From Apus apus (taxonomy: Eukaryota; Chordata; Aves; Apodiformes; Apodidae): 64,000 nucleotides of DNA. The number at the start of each line of letters is the position of its first letter. Positions within the stretch are counted from its first letter, which is position 1. Shown one piece after another: positions 28,501 through 41,869 of this stretch. The DNA is taken from positions 176,642,274-176,706,273 of the forward strand of contig NC_067282.1 in the NCBI RefSeq assembly GCF_020740795.1, read 5' to 3'. The position numbers were made by a program, and so were the translations under genes. The notes beneath the pieces are model-generated. The model made no database searches and was not told the DNA's origin. It saw only the letters and a list, made by a program, of their open reading frames with translations.

Positions 28501-29279
28501 AAGCACAGCTGATAGATATATATCTAAGCAAAATGGAAAGAACAGAAACAGAAGAATGTGAGGGCAGGAAATGTACTTCTTCCAATGCACAACAGATCTT
28601 ACTTACTTAGAGAACTATTATAGCTTATTTAACCAAGCAATTATTTTTACTCTCTCTCTCTTGTTTGGCAAATCTAGCTCTGAGAATATGTGTCCAAATG
28701 GAGGAAGCTGAACACTTATAGTAAGTCGTAACAGCTGGTAAGTTAATCAACTGAGTCAATGTTTCTGGTAAAGATGTCCCTACGTATGCATTAGTTATCC
28801 ATAAATATATATATAACAGGAAACCAAGTTTCACTGATTAGGAGAGGCAGCAAGTAAAAATTAGAAGTGATATTCCTTATCTGTCAGTTCCAAGTAGAGA
28901 AAATATTTAAAGCAGCTTTAAAATAGTAGTAGGTAGAAAAGGATTCTTGTCCCATTAAAACCAATCAGGAGAAGGGATTTGCTTTTGCCCTTGGAACCTT
29001 CAGAAAACAAGACACTGCTGTGTCACCCATTAAGAAAGTGAATGATGCATGTTTTGAAAATTCTAGGCCCCTTTGCTGGTTTGTGTTGATAGTCCCCCAT
29101 TCCAGAATACAGCTCCCCACAAGCAATGGCTCAATGGCATTCTTGTGCATATTAGCCATCAGCAGTATTAAGGAAGGAGGCAGGTGCTTTCGTTCTGTTA
29201 TGCATGTGTTCACTGGGTCAAAAAAAAGAAGGGTGATTAGGCAATTTATATAGAAAATCTGTTCCTGTCTTCTCACTAA

Positions 29280-29335
29280 GAACTTGATCCAAACCCTACT
29301 AAAGTCAGTAGAAATGCTTCTGACTTGAGGACACA
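29280..29335 (+). repeat. Possible ancient sauropsid repeat relic
   Basis: TTGATCCAAACCCTACTAAA and GTCAGTAGAAATGCTTCTGA resemble a short self-complementary repeat common in turtle, crocodile and bird DNA (TTGATCCAAAGCCC/GAAGTCAATGG type). The identification is from memory. Confidence 0.35.
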
Positions 29336-30719
29336 GATGGAAGTATCTGTTGCCTAACAGAAGACTGGCTTGGAAAAGAGTATAGGAATCCTCATATTCA
29401 GGAGCAAGATCTAGAGTATCTTTAAAAGTGCCTTTGTAAAAATAAAGATATTTTTCTGTTGCTGTCTCATACAAAACTAGTAGGAGATGACAAATAAATG
29501 TGTAACACCTTGAAGGCTTGAAAGAAAATAAAGCTTTTAAAAATCAGATTGCTCTAATGTAACATTAAAGGGCCTTAATTACAATCAGAGTTATTGTGGG
29601 ACCATAGCATATGTGTGAGTAAATACTTTCCTGTATTTTAACAGCTTACTGTAAACTTTACAGTTCCTGCTTTATACTTTTTATCTGGGATTATAAATAC
29701 AGCCTATAACTAAATTAATTATACCTGGATAACTGTGACAGGTAAGTGTTTGCAATTAGAGAAGATCTGCACTGTTAGATTACACTGTGGATATTAATGC
29801 ATATTAATTCAAGAAGGAAGCAAAGAAATTGATTTTCAGTGTTTTAAAGACACGCATTCTTGCCATCCTTCATGACTTCATTTTCATGCGAATTGAAGTG
29901 GATTTGTTGTCATGGAAGTTTGTTTTTACCAAAAGTTTCTAAAAATTAACATTTTTCCATATTAAAAACAAATCTTCCTGTGGAAGCATCTAAGTACAAG
30001 GGGAAAAAAAAAGGCTGACAATGTGCAGAAGCACTATGCTGCTCCTTCTTAGGTATTTTGAAATTCTAGTAGCATCAAATGCACATTCACCAGCCCCAGA
30101 CGAGAAGATTCTGGTCTCAAGCTGTTGTCTGCCTGCTGTGTGGCTTCCTGCACCTTCCTTCAAAATATCTGATTGTGGCAGGTCTTTGAGACAGGCTGTT
30201 GATCCTAGTGGGCTGATCTGGCCCCCACAAATAAGGCAGTGACTGTATTTCAGACTTAGGCTTGGAGTGAACATCCACAAACTTCCTCTGCCTAGGCAGA
30301 AGTTGGGGGAAACATACCAAACTTCACTCCTGGGGCTGTTTATGTTTCTGCCCCAGAGCCACAATACAGGGAGACTCAGAGAGGCATAGTTTCTGCCTCC
30401 CTTTCCAGACCCACATATCCAGGCAATACCTCCTCCTCTGGTGCTAGCTGGTGTTCTGAAAGCTGTACCGATTCTACAGGATTAAACTGAGGATCTGTCT
30501 TTTATGAGGCATTTGTCTAAGGCTGAAGGCATTATAGGCTTTGTGTGCATTAGTACATTGACAGGCCTGGGGCTGAGCTCTGGTATGTGCTCACCATCTG
30601 CTAAAATGTTTGCACAGACTTTGGCCCAGTTCTGGTCTCAGTCAGCTTGTGCTTCCCAAACAGTTTCTGGGCTTCAGGTTGTTAGCACAAGCCAGGGACC
30701 ATTTCCAAAATGTCACAGT

Positions 30720-30930
30720 GTTATATTAATGTTTATGCATAATATGAATACTAGCACATATAATTCACCACATATAATGTATTTATACATTAATTATATT
30801 TAAATAACATGTGCATATTAATATATTCACGTATGACATTATAATTATATGGTATTAATAGTTTTTAAAAACATTTTGTATGTAGATATATATTATATTG
30901 ATATATTAATCACAGATGACAATATGATAT
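30720..30930. other. Very AT-rich segment
   Basis: Dense ATATAAT and TATTAAT words, including the perfect palindrome AATGTATTTATACATT-type at about 30777-30792. This looks like low-complexity DNA. Confidence 0.7.
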
Positions 30931-32924
30931 GCTCCATTTTACTTACTAATATAGATGTGACCACAAAGTCCAGCAACTGGTCTGTAAGGAGAGCAGTAGC
31001 TTCTAAACTGCTCTGGGTTATGTTGACTTCTGAAGTCACTGACCTGCCACAAACCAGATCCCAAAACTAGAGATAACTGTGGTCAGTTTATAGCAAAACC
31101 ATGAACTCTGCTGTTACCCACCTGGTGCCAGTGGCAAGTTTTGCAGTCACAGGGCATTTTTCCACATCCATAGTGGCCCCAGACTCCTGCACTTGCCTTG
31201 CTACTTCTTTGCTCTTGGGGTGTTTTTTTGCCTGGCTTGTGCTTTGTTTATATTATCATCAAAATTCTTAGCAGTGCAAATAACAAGTAGCATTTCCACC
31301 TCCAGAAAAGAAACATGCAGCCTTACCAGCAACTCTGCAATGGTCAGAATTTACATGTGTGCAACACTGCTAAAATCACATTGTATCTTTCTCAGATTCA
31401 TAATCCAGAGGAACAACAGGGCCAGAAACTGGTAAAACAATACTTAGTCTGTTTGTTTTCCTAAAAATACTTTAATTGCTTCCCTTTATCAGGCCTGTGC
31501 AGACCTCATTTGCTAAGATAAATTAGCTGCAACTAATTTACAAGCAATGAACAACAGGCAACTTATCCTGAGGCTTACAACAGTTGCCTGGATACAAATC
31601 TATTCAAATTATTTTATACATAAAAAAAATTAGGGTATTTGCAGCCATTTTCTTTGATTACAAATTGTCAAACAGAAAAGCCAGGGCACACAACTACCTT
31701 CACCTCCTTTGTGACTCAAAGTACTGTCCCTATCCTAGCACTGAATAGATATGATAAGGAATAGTATCTTGTCTACCTCTGATGAAAGAATCCACACAGC
31801 TTCTGAATATGGTTCTTGACTTTCCTCTAGAGGATCTGAGAGTGCAAAGAGCAGAATTTCACTTAATCAACTGGTGACACTTATTAACAGCTGCTGCTAT
31901 TTTGCAAGGTAAAACACAGGAGAAAATTATTGTTAAAAAACCTAACATACTATTGAGAACATTGAGTTAATATGGGGCACTTGTTACAGCTCTTAAAAGT
32001 TGAACTGTTAGAATTGATTGCAAGGATGTTGAAAATCTGTGAGTAGGAACAAAAAATTGTGGAACAGATTATTGTGCAGTCTGAAGAGGTATTTTGAACT
32101 AGTTTTATTTTCTTGTTCTAATACTTGTATTTGCCTTGCCAAAGTCAGACTGTGTACAGATACATGCAAACCAAATACTGGAATTCCCAAGGTGAATACT
32201 AAGCTGCGTCCACATGTCCAGCAGCTGAACTGTGTCCCAGAAACACAAGACTCCGGTGGGAAACAAGGAAATCTCCTCTGCAGAGATTTGCTTCTCACTC
32301 CAATTAGACCCACACTCTGATTTTGGCAGAATGAGTAGTTTGATATGACTGTAACATATCAGGTTATGTTCTAGAAGATCCACTGGTGTTTGTTTTGGTT
32401 TTGTGGGGGTTTTTTGTCAGAAAAAGAAGACAAAGAGGAAAACAAGAGAGGAAAGTAACTCACATGCAGACAGTTGTGAAGCTTCTGTTGAGATTTCCCT
32501 TCTGGTTTTATCCCCTGTGCTTCTGAACTTCATCAAACAGAGGACACCAGCATGTGCTTTAGGAGTCTAGAACCTCTGGGTGAGGAACTTCTTTTGACAA
32601 TGTGTAATATTCTTCAGGTGCCCTTTCCCATGCAGACTAGGGGCACACGTGGCAGAAAAACCTGGTTCCCATGTCTGAAGTCTTCTGCACATGACTGTAG
32701 TTGAAGATGGCAGTTTATCAAGATTTTTTATTTATTTTACAAGTTTTTAACAATCAAGATTTTCCTTATTAAAAACCCTATGTAATGTTTTTACAAACTT
32801 CAAACAAGCAAACAAACAGATGCAAAAGATGAAGTCATCTTTACCCGCTATATTAGATTCCTTCCCTCTGTCATCTTTGGCTCTTGTCTGCTTGTTACAC
32901 ATTTTCTCCAGGCCTAAATTATTC

Positions 32925-32967
32925 AGATGAGGTTCCTTCCAACCTGGTATTCTATGATTCTATAATT
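32925..32967 (+). mobile_element. Very short CR1 3' tail
   Basis: GAGGTTCCTTCCAACCTGG followed by TATTCTATGATTCTATAA is the terminal part of a CR1 element on the plus strand. Confidence 0.8.
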
Positions 32968-33597
32968 GTTAAGAAAATCACTACCAAATTACTTTGGCCA
33001 TAGCTACGTAAAAATAGGAGAACTGGAAATGTAGGCCAGGCATAAGTTGTGCTCTCAATTATTCGAATTCTGATTCTGGTTTTGATATCTCATTTTTCTG
33101 TTGGTGTTTGCAGGTATATTATGTAGAATATTATAATCACATCAGATTAATATGGCACTTTCTATTGTTTTAAAAACACCCTTATTCTATTGGGGTGTTC
33201 TGACTAGGAAAATTACTATGCTGCAAAAAATCAATGTATCCACATAAAAACTTCCTCTCTGCTTCTTCACAGAGAAAACAAACTTTTTTGGTGATGTTCA
33301 GAAACATAGTCCCAGTGCTCTCCCTCCTTGCAAAATGCAGACAGCTCTGCACAACTTATGAAAGTGTTGTCACTTGGCAGAAAACATTCAGGGCCTTGTT
33401 AACAAGGTTTTCTTTGGAAGATAATTCTTGAAAGACTGAAGTTTTTCTACAGCACAACTCTTTTTATCTGCGGAAGTGCAGGCAGCAGTGCATTTCCCAC
33501 AACACAGACAGGAGGAGCAGCAGGAAGCAGGTTTGTTTGTGTGGTGGGTTTTTTTTTTGCAATTGATACTAGAGAAACATCTTTACCTGCTTGCCTC

Positions 33598-33633
33598 ACC
33601 ATCTATTTTGCCAAATAGATGGTATTTGGCAAA
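33598..33633. repeat. Two overlapping perfect 11-bp inverted repeats
   Basis: ACCATCTATTT (33598-33608) pairs with AAATAGATGGT (33613-33623) over a 4-base loop. TTTGCCAAATA (33607-33617) pairs with TATTTGGCAAA (33623-33633) over a 5-base loop. The two share bases, so only one can form at a time. Confidence 0.85.
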
Positions 33634-35584
33634 TGTCATATTACCAGTGACTTGGGTGGTAGCTGCCATTGTTTAATTACTGAAGAGTAACTTCCCTATT
33701 TTAACTCAAATAAGAAGTGGCTGCTGTGCCAACCTTTCAAGACTGGTAGATCAAGGGCAGCACCTGTCATCACTTCAGAGCATCAAAGAAACTGTTCATT
33801 GAAATGACAACCCTTGGCTGTATCTCCTTAACGTATGATATGTTTTCCACAGCTTGAAATGAAGACACACCTCAAAGCTGAAAGCTTTTCCAGACATGAG
33901 AACATAGAACATTTTATTAAAAGGTTACATGTCATGGCAGAAGTCAATTCTTGAAAAAATATCTCCAAGATTATTTTATTTTTCATAAACCAATGGCCAG
34001 AAATGTAAAGATAAGTTATGAAGATGTAAGGCAAAAGCCCAACCTTTCCCTGCAAATGGTAAAAACTGCCAGTAATTGACCAGACAGGAAGAAATTCATA
34101 ATAAATTGAGAAAAAGCATTACCACCTTTTTTTTTTTTCTTTATACCAATTTTTAGGACCCTTGAAAAACCTACACTTAAAGTAAAGAATAAAGAGAGAC
34201 CAAGTATGGGAGAGACATAACCTGTGAATTGCTGAGGGTGGAACTGCAGGTGGCTCAGAGGGTGGCTGCTGTCCTGTCACCGAGTCACCCACAGCCTCAC
34301 TGTGCCACATCCTGCAGTGATGGGCGCATGAGGAGACCCACAGGCCTGATGGACCAGGGCCATTTACTCCTGAAAGTCTGGGAAGGCTGTACAGAGGGGA
34401 TGAAGACGTTCAGGAACAGATAAAGGTAGGGAGAGGAGGGAATTCAGCACATGGCCGGTTGCCTTTGTGGCCAGGGTAACTGGCTCTGCTGGTACGTGGG
34501 TGTTTGAGTGAGGCTTTGTGCTGACGGTGCACAATTTTCTGGTTGTATTTGGGTGTTGGGGCTGGAAGGTAAAAGAAGGTGATGGTCCCATTCTTATGAG
34601 AATAAATTAACTTTCTTGATATCTGTAACTGATAGCTTCAAGATCATTGTCAGTATAAAATGAACATTAGGAAAAGGAATCAGTTAAAGCAGATTTTAGG
34701 GGCTACCTTCAACCCTGAAAATGACTAATTCATGGTCCGTACTGGCACTGTTTCAGGAAAAGCGTAAGCCTTTTTTCCTGGAGAAATTTAATTTTATAAT
34801 AAATATAGTTTTGATTAGCTAAAAATCTTTAATATCTTCCAGCCTCATGGTGGACTATATCTGAAAAGGGTAGTAAAAACACAACTTGGAATTTTCAAGC
34901 GACTATAGGAAACTCAAAATTTGACTTGAGTTCACTGAGTTTGTGTTCTGAAAGCAGAATGTCAATGGAAAATTGACAACAGTGTACCCAGACAGAAAAT
35001 CCTTATCCTGCTGGACAAGCATTTGTTAAACTTAATGGGAACTGCTGAAGCTATCTACATAGATATGAGTTGATCAATGATCAGTTTTGTGGCATCAGGG
35101 TTTTTTTCTCCAGCCTTAGTCTGATTCAAGTTTCAAGAGATGTTTGTTTTGACAGTTTGAAGAGACAACAACACAGTGGGATTAGTTCTGCACACACAAA
35201 CATCTTTTCCCGTATTCTAAACATGCGAGATCAAGACTGTATGTTTATTTCTGCAGAAAAGAAAGCTATATTTTATGGCTCTTTAACAAAGCACCGTCAG
35301 AGTTATTGTTATCACACACAATTATAAAACAAGTTTATTTTTTGTCTTTTAAATGCACGAAAGATGTGGCCGATGCCCAAAAGTTTTATACAGCAGATAT
35401 TCTTTCAATGTTTTTTAGGTATTAACACAAATGGTCCCACTGAAGGAATCCTTAAATGTACAATGCATTATTAATAATTATTAGTATCAATGTGTGCAAA
35501 GTCCTTTCAAAGGGCTTACATTTGAATAATATTTTAAAATTACCATAATTATAATAAATTAATATCAGAACATCAAATGATTGT

Positions 35585-35700
35585 AGCAGCTCAGGCCAAA
35601 GATCCCCTTAGCCTGGCATTCTGTTTCCAGCCGTGGCCAGAAGTGCATAAGCATGGCAAATGTGTGTGACACATCCTTCCTATCCCCCCTCCCACCCCCA
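35585..35700 (+). repeat. Possible ancient CR1/L2-like relic
   Basis: CAGGCCAAAGATCCCCTTAG followed by CCTGGCATTCTGTTTCCAGC and GTGGCCAGAAG resembles, from memory, a repeat widespread in reptiles and birds (a 'GGTCCATCTAGCCC...GTGGCCA' type). It is heavily diverged. Confidence 0.45.
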
Positions 35701-37998
35701 CTGCCCCAATTTGTTTTGCTTGCTTACTGAGTCTAAGCAGTAAAATGCACCCAGCAGGTGTCTTTCCAATTCATCATCAGTTTCCTTTTGAGCCTGAGCA
35801 GACTAGTAGCACCCACAGTGTCCTCTGGCCAAATTTAATGAAACTCCCTGTTCTAAAAAGATTCTACATGTTGCATGAAACACTGCTCCCTGTTGCTTAG
35901 TTCAGACATTTGTGAGATATGGCAGAGAATGGCTACTCTACAGAAAATTCAATATAAAATGTCAGTAATCTCCTATTTTCCTCTATAGTATGTGTCTAGG
36001 TATTTGGATGTTGCAATCTGCCTTGACGGCATGACATCTCTAAGATTGAATCCTGCCATGCTCTTGTCAACCAATCCAATATGTATGTCCATGGCCAACA
36101 TCATATCTGAGCAGCTCCTGCTTTTTAGAAGGAGAAATAAGTGGGCCAGGTTAAGCTCAAGAGCAAGGCTTGACCCATGGTGGAAATAACCCATATGGTT
36201 TATTGTACCACCTGGAGCAGGTCTCCGATGGTGGTTTCCTTCCTTCTTTGTGCAGATGACAAGGGCTGGATCCCTCTGTGGTTTCTGCCTTGCAGGTGCT
36301 GCTGCTAGCAAGCACTGTGACTCTCCAAGTGTGGAGAAAACTTGGGTACTGGATTTAATAGAAAAACTTATAAAATACTACATAACACCCACTTTCTAGG
36401 TGGATAGCATTGTAGATCTATACACTGTCATTTCAGAGAGTTGTTATTCTTTGGGCATGAAATTCAGATGAGAGAGAAAGGACTGGGCAGCCTGTGGAGC
36501 TGCACTGGGAAATTACAAAGCAAGCTGCAGATATCCTGGCACACATGTTCTTCTGAAGGTGGCAGCTGCTCTAGTCTGATTAGAAGCCATGAAACTGTTT
36601 GGTTCTAAGCCAGGCTGATAAATGATGTAACTCTTTCAATACCAAATCTGCCCATATATGTTGGAATGGAAACATAACCTGTTCTTTCTTTTCTAGTCCT
36701 ACAGCAAGTGTGTTAATCTAAGACAAAAGTAAGGCCCCATAATGATGAAAAGTGCTATCTTAATGTAGCTGATTTTTTTTTAGGAACTCTCAAACAAATA
36801 GTTAGTTCAGACTATTAAAAGAGATCAGTTCAGCTAGCCAAAAAAGGATCTTCATTTCCCCTCCATTCTGAAAAATATTGCTGGCTGTCAGCAGTGTCTA
36901 AAATTGTTTTCTTTTTAGCTTTCCCAACTAAACTGGGCTGATGAGCAGCATGCTTGATCCTCAGAACAGAATTAATGTGATCCAGCTACAGTAGTTAGCT
37001 AGGAGTATCTAGGTTGCCTATAGGACCTGCAAAAGCTGAGCATGCTGAGTGGCTCCCCTCAGCTTTGGTGCACAAAGGATTTTATGAAGGGATAACAGTG
37101 ACTTCAAAGATAAGCAAGTTGCTATGAAAATTAAATCCCATTGAGTATGATGGCAGCTGGGGAAACCAAATAAGAAGATTAGTTAAAAATGTAGTAGTCA
37201 TAAGATTTAGCAAGTCAGCGACTCCTATTTGATTCTGGAAAGCATTTTTGGGATGGTGGAGAAAATGGCATCCCAAGGGTATTTCCTAGGTGCCCTCCAT
37301 CATGGTATAAACTTATTTACACTTAAATATCAGTGGCAAAGAGCACTAGAAAATATTAAAAAATGAGTGAAAGCTTGCACAAAACGAAATCTGCAAGGCA
37401 ATTTTTTCTCAATGAAAACACAAACCAAAAGAGACCATAAAATTAGTCCCCACTGAAACACCACTTCCTGAGGGTTTGCAAATTGTCAAAAGGTAAGCCC
37501 CAGCCACATCATCCTGGCACAGATCCTTTAGTCTGCTGGATGTGGTAAGCTCCTGTCTGCTCCTTATGCCTGAGTATTACCATGTCTTGTTGATGAGCTT
37601 GGCAGCTGCTCACTTGGAAATCAGGTTGTGCTGCTTCTGGTGACGTCTGAGGAGAGCTGCTCAAGCAGAAAGGTTCTTTGTGTGGAAAACAGTGTCTGTT
37701 TGCAGTCTCCCAGACTTTGTAAGGGTAGCTCAGGCTGTCAAATGAGACAACTTGCATATTATAACATCCATGCTGCTAAAATCAGGGGTTTCCTTTAAAT
37801 AAAATATTCAAAATTATGAATAGTTGTGGGTGTGTGACCCAATGAAATAATTGGAATGGCATATTGGAAATTAAAGGATGTATCAATGACAAGATCTTTC
37901 TCTTCCTTATCATTCAAGTTCTTCAGCATGTTGAAGTCATTTCTGGACATATCCTCTGCTAATTAGTTTCAATTTCCCTGGACAAGGGATCTGACCTT

Positions 37999-38026
37999 TT
38001 CTTGCCTTCCCCTGAGAAGGCAAGAA
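37999..38026. repeat. Perfect 11-bp hairpin
   Basis: TTCTTGCCTTC (37999-38009) and GAAGGCAAGAA (38016-38026) pair perfectly over the loop CCCTGA. No T-run follows and no gene is near. Confidence 0.85.
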
Positions 38027-39056
38027 TATGCTGAGACCCCTCAAATCACAGCAGCATGTCAAAATACATAATAAAGCCTGGACATGGTAGTTGCAAGTTG
38101 GCTTTTGGTTTTATATTTCTTCACATTTTTACTTTTTAGAAAACAAACTTCAACCTGTACATAAATATGTATCCAAATATACTTACAAATAACCTGTAGG
38201 GATTTGGTGATTAACTTCTGAGGTTGAAGTAGGAAATGAGAAGCCCTGAGGGATGCTATCAGAAGTGGAAATTACACTGTTTACTCCAAAGAATATAAAG
38301 TGATATTCAGGCCCTTTTTTTACTCTCTCACTGATAGTTGTCTTTCACGATCAGCAGCAAAACTTGAAAACAAAGTAGGGCTTAGTATGAGAGGATTATG
38401 CTTTCCACTGCTACTGTTTCAATTTAAGGTTCCTCATTTTCCCTTAATCATACTGGTTTGTCTCTAATGCCATTGTAACTTCAAAGGCTGCAAGAGACTG
38501 GTGGTCCCTGGTTCTCCAGCCTTTCACCTGCTTTTCATTCTTTTTCTAGCTAAATATGGCAATGGAAAGATTTACAAAGGAATTGTGAATAAATTATAAA
38601 GCAGTAAGTATCCTTGTGATAGCAAAACCAAACTGTTAGTGTGGAAGTATTTGCACTAATTCTGAGAAATTCTGTGTCAAAGAAGGGAGCACATTTTCTC
38701 TTCTCATTTACCCCTGCTTGGAGCAGGTACAGGGCAGTGCATGGGAGTCTGTGCACTGATTCTGATGTGGTTTGAGTCATTGTGATGCAATCCTCACCTA
38801 GCAGAGGCAGGGCCCTGCATGCCATCTTAAAATAAAAATGACTTTTTTTGCAGCCTTGAAACAGTAAAGCTGGGACATGAATCAAAATCATTGTCATTCT
38901 TGTTCCACGTTATTTTCTTTTTCCTTGATGACAAAGAAATAAACCAGAGTATATTAAAAGTAATTTATAAGTCTTCCAAGAGAAATAATGATGGCCTGGT
39001 CTATACACTCATGTGAACATAAGCATGTCTTTGTGCCAAGATTACATTCAGAAATT

Positions 39057-39600
39057 ATCACAGAATCACAGAATGGTAGCGGTTGGAAGGGACCTCTGAA
39101 GATCATCAGGTCCAGCCTCCTTGCCAGAGCAGGATCATCACAGAATCTACAACAAGTCACTCAGAAACATGTTCAGACAGGTTTTGAAAGTGTCCAGAGA
39201 AGGAGACTCCACAACCTCTCTCGGCAGCCTGTTCCAGTTGTTCCAGTAAAGTTCTACTGTCCCAGTGAAGAAGTTTTTCCTCATGTTGAGGTGGAACTTC
39301 CTGTGTTGTAGTTTTCATCCATTGCCCCTTATCCTATCAGAGGGCATGACTGAAAACAGGTTTGCTAGTCCATCTTGACACCAACCCTTCAGATATTTGT
39401 AAATGTTAATAAGATCCCCTCTCAGTCTTCTTTTCTCTAGACTAAACAGCCCCAGGTCTCTCAGCCTTTCCTCATAAAACAGGTGTTCCAGTCCCTTAAC
39501 CATCCTCGTAGCCATTCATTGGACTCTCTCAAGTAAATCTTTGTCCCTCTTGAACTGGGGAGCCCAGATCAGGACACAATACTTCTGATTATGACCAGGA
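39057..39600 (-). mobile_element. CR1 LINE 3' fragment
   Basis: It starts ATCACAGAATCACAGAATGG and GGTTGGAAGGGACCTCTGAA on the plus strand. The minus strand encodes [20 protein letters not shown] and INIYKYLKG, typical of CR1 ORF2. It is truncated near the CCCAGATCAGGACACAATAC block. Confidence 0.93.
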
Positions 39601-41182
39601 ACACCTGCCTTTTGTTTCATCTAGTGTTTGTCTGTGGAACAGGGAGCATTTTGGTGTAGTACTGCTGGCCATGCCAGTACCTAGTGCCCCACTCCTCACT
39701 CTGCTTCTGGCAGGGCCTGCAGCATCAGGTGGAGCGATAGGAGGGATAGAGCAGCTCTGAGAGGGCAAACACATTAAGTGACCTCCAGAGGCATGGTAGA
39801 ACCAATATTTCTGGGATGTTGTGTTTCATGATTTGTGGCTGAAATACTAGACAGACATTTGGAAGCTCTGGAGTCTTTTACCAACTTTCTCAGAGGGATC
39901 CACCTCCCTGTGTGGCACCAGATCTATAGAATAAGGATGGTAAAATCACCTTTCTTTTACTTGCTCGTTGAGTCTTCTACTAGATTCATTACTGGGTACG
40001 TCTGCAGGGCCCATCACCCTGAGACATATGTTCCCTTTGTAATAGTAATGAAAACAAAGCAAGTGGGCAGTTGTGCTGCGGCTGTGCTGGGTCATGGGAG
40101 ATGGAATTTGGATCAAAGTTTGGTATTTTGTGTTACTTTGACCCTCACTGGCTCTTAAACCACTTTCAAAGTATTTTTATAGCATGTTTTATAGTTCCTT
40201 CAGGATCATGAGATAGTTCCTCTTCTCTTAGGTTTTTCATACTGGATTTGTTTTTGTCTCAAGGCTTAAATTAACTTTTTCAGTCAAAATGCTTTTCATC
40301 AGCTTTAAGAGTATTGCTTCTCTTTGCATCAAACATTTAGAACCAAAATTCATGGAATTAAATCATCTCAATATTTATTACTAATGATTACATGTAGAAG
40401 GAAAATATTACCCATTTAGAACTTTGAAAAAAAAGACAAAGGAAAAGTGCAATGCCAAAAGGCATGTTGTGCATGTGATTTTTGTGGACCTGCTCTAAAA
40501 GCAAGCAGCTGTCAATATGGGAATAATGTAGCTTGTAAATGGTGCACAAGTTGTGAGTTATCCTTGCCAGGATTCCTGCTCTTATAGAGCTGCCTTTTGC
40601 AGATAGTATTTATATTAGGTGACTCTTCTCAGTTTTCAAATTAAGAAAAAATTTTTGCTCTGTGTTGAAAGACTTTCAGTTCTGCCTTTAGGAGCTACTT
40701 TACAGTGACTTCTTCTCAGCAGCAGATGTGACATCAAACTCGGCAGAGTGCAAATATTTGTCCTTTGCTGGGGTCTCTCTGAAGCCCTTTGCAGTGAGCA
40801 TCGATCACAGGCAGTTGGGAGGCAGCTTCTGGGGCATCCTGACTTCACTGCAAGTTTTGTCTCATGCAGTCTCTGATACATTTGCAGGGAGAAGAGAGAC
40901 TAGCATTTTTCAGAGGAAGCACTGGGTATATAGAGGCCAGTTCTCTTGTTATTTCAGAGCTATGGTTTTAATGAGTGTAGTGCTCCAGTGCTTTGTTATT
41001 ACATTGTGTCTGGTGACAAAGGCACTACTAGCTCTGTCTTTCAGTGTTTGTGGCTCCAGGCACCAGCACAGAGGGCTAGCCTTGGAACACCACTCCTTGC
41101 CTCCAGCAAAGCATCTCAGATCCACTGAGAAGAAAAAAGATTAGTGACCGGATTTGTAAATGCAGTGTAACACCTAAATCCC
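39601..41182. other. Intergenic, no gene recognised
   Basis: A 138-codon frame at 40728-41144 has no recognisable domain, no visible splice context and stops just before the LTR. I treat it as chance. Confidence 0.55.
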
Positions 41183-41869
41183 TGTCCTGGGTTGAGCCAA
41201 GATAAAGCCAATTTTCCTTTTACTGATTTTTTTTTTTTCCTTCAGTAAGCTTTCTTTTAACTAGCACCAGAGTGTTCCAGCTAGGAATGATAACAAACAC
41301 TGGAATGTTTTTGTAACTGCTGGGTCTTCAAGGTCACATCTTCACTCTGCCGGCTCAGACACTACAGGGAGATCTATGACGCCCCCGTAGGAGGCTGAAT
41401 TAGACAGACAGCAAAATTGGCCAGAGATATTCCATTCCATATATCTACGTATGCTCAGAGGAAGGTCAAAGATCACAGAAGACAACTTCCTTCCTGCTTC
41501 TTCCTCCCTTCTGTTCTGTCGATGGCTGGTGTCTGGGGAGGACTCTGTCCATCCATCACTGTCGACCCCCAGGCTCGAGCTCTCCTGACCCTCATCACTC
41601 TGTGCTTTCTCCAGCAGCTCCGGGATTTTTTGGGACTGTTTGCAGCTCAGGAGATGTTGTGGGAGTTGCTGGGGGTGGCGGGAGGCGAGAGACTTTTGCA
41701 CATATCTGAACACATTTGTATATATTTTCTTATATCATTAGTGTTTAATTAAAGCTGTGTAGTTTAGTTTTAAATCGAGCAAAATCTCTCTCTTTTTCTC
41801 TCTCTCCTTCCCTACCTGGATGGGAGGGGATCGAGAGCATTGTTGTCAAACCCGAGTCAAACGGTGACA
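41183..41869 (+). mobile_element. Solo LTR of an avian endogenous retrovirus, 687 bp
   Basis: It starts TGTCCTGGGTTGAGCC and ends GGTGACA, the TGTC/GACA type of ends. It is flanked by ATCCC (41178-41182) and ATACC (41870-41874), a 5-bp target duplication with one mismatch. An AATTAAA signal near 41747 before the TC-rich U5 part puts the sense on the plus strand. No internal genes are present. The frame at 41417-41752 lies within the LTR and is not a gene. Confidence 0.82.

Larger units (their letters stand above)
19984..30720. other. Intergenic block, no gene recognised
   Basis: Holds the CR1 fragment at 21.7 kb, a GGAA repeat at 22.5 kb and T-runs at 20.6, 25.1 and 25.5 kb. The longest frame (28965-29474, minus) has no recognisable domain and overlaps a likely old repeat. 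Unannotated noncoding RNA exons cannot be excluded. Confidence 0.55.
30931..39056. other. Intergenic block, no gene recognised
   Basis: Contains the short CR1 tail at 32.9 kb, the overlapping hairpins at 33.6 kb, a T-run at 34.1 kb, a GC-richer patch at 34.2-34.6 kb of unknown origin that ends in an AATAAA, and the hairpin at 38.0 kb. Confidence 0.55.

Noticed and set aside
28965-29474. 169-codon open frame on the minus strand, the longest non-repeat frame in the desert
   Set aside because: No domain, odd composition and overlap with a likely ancient repeat. No splice or promoter context supports it.
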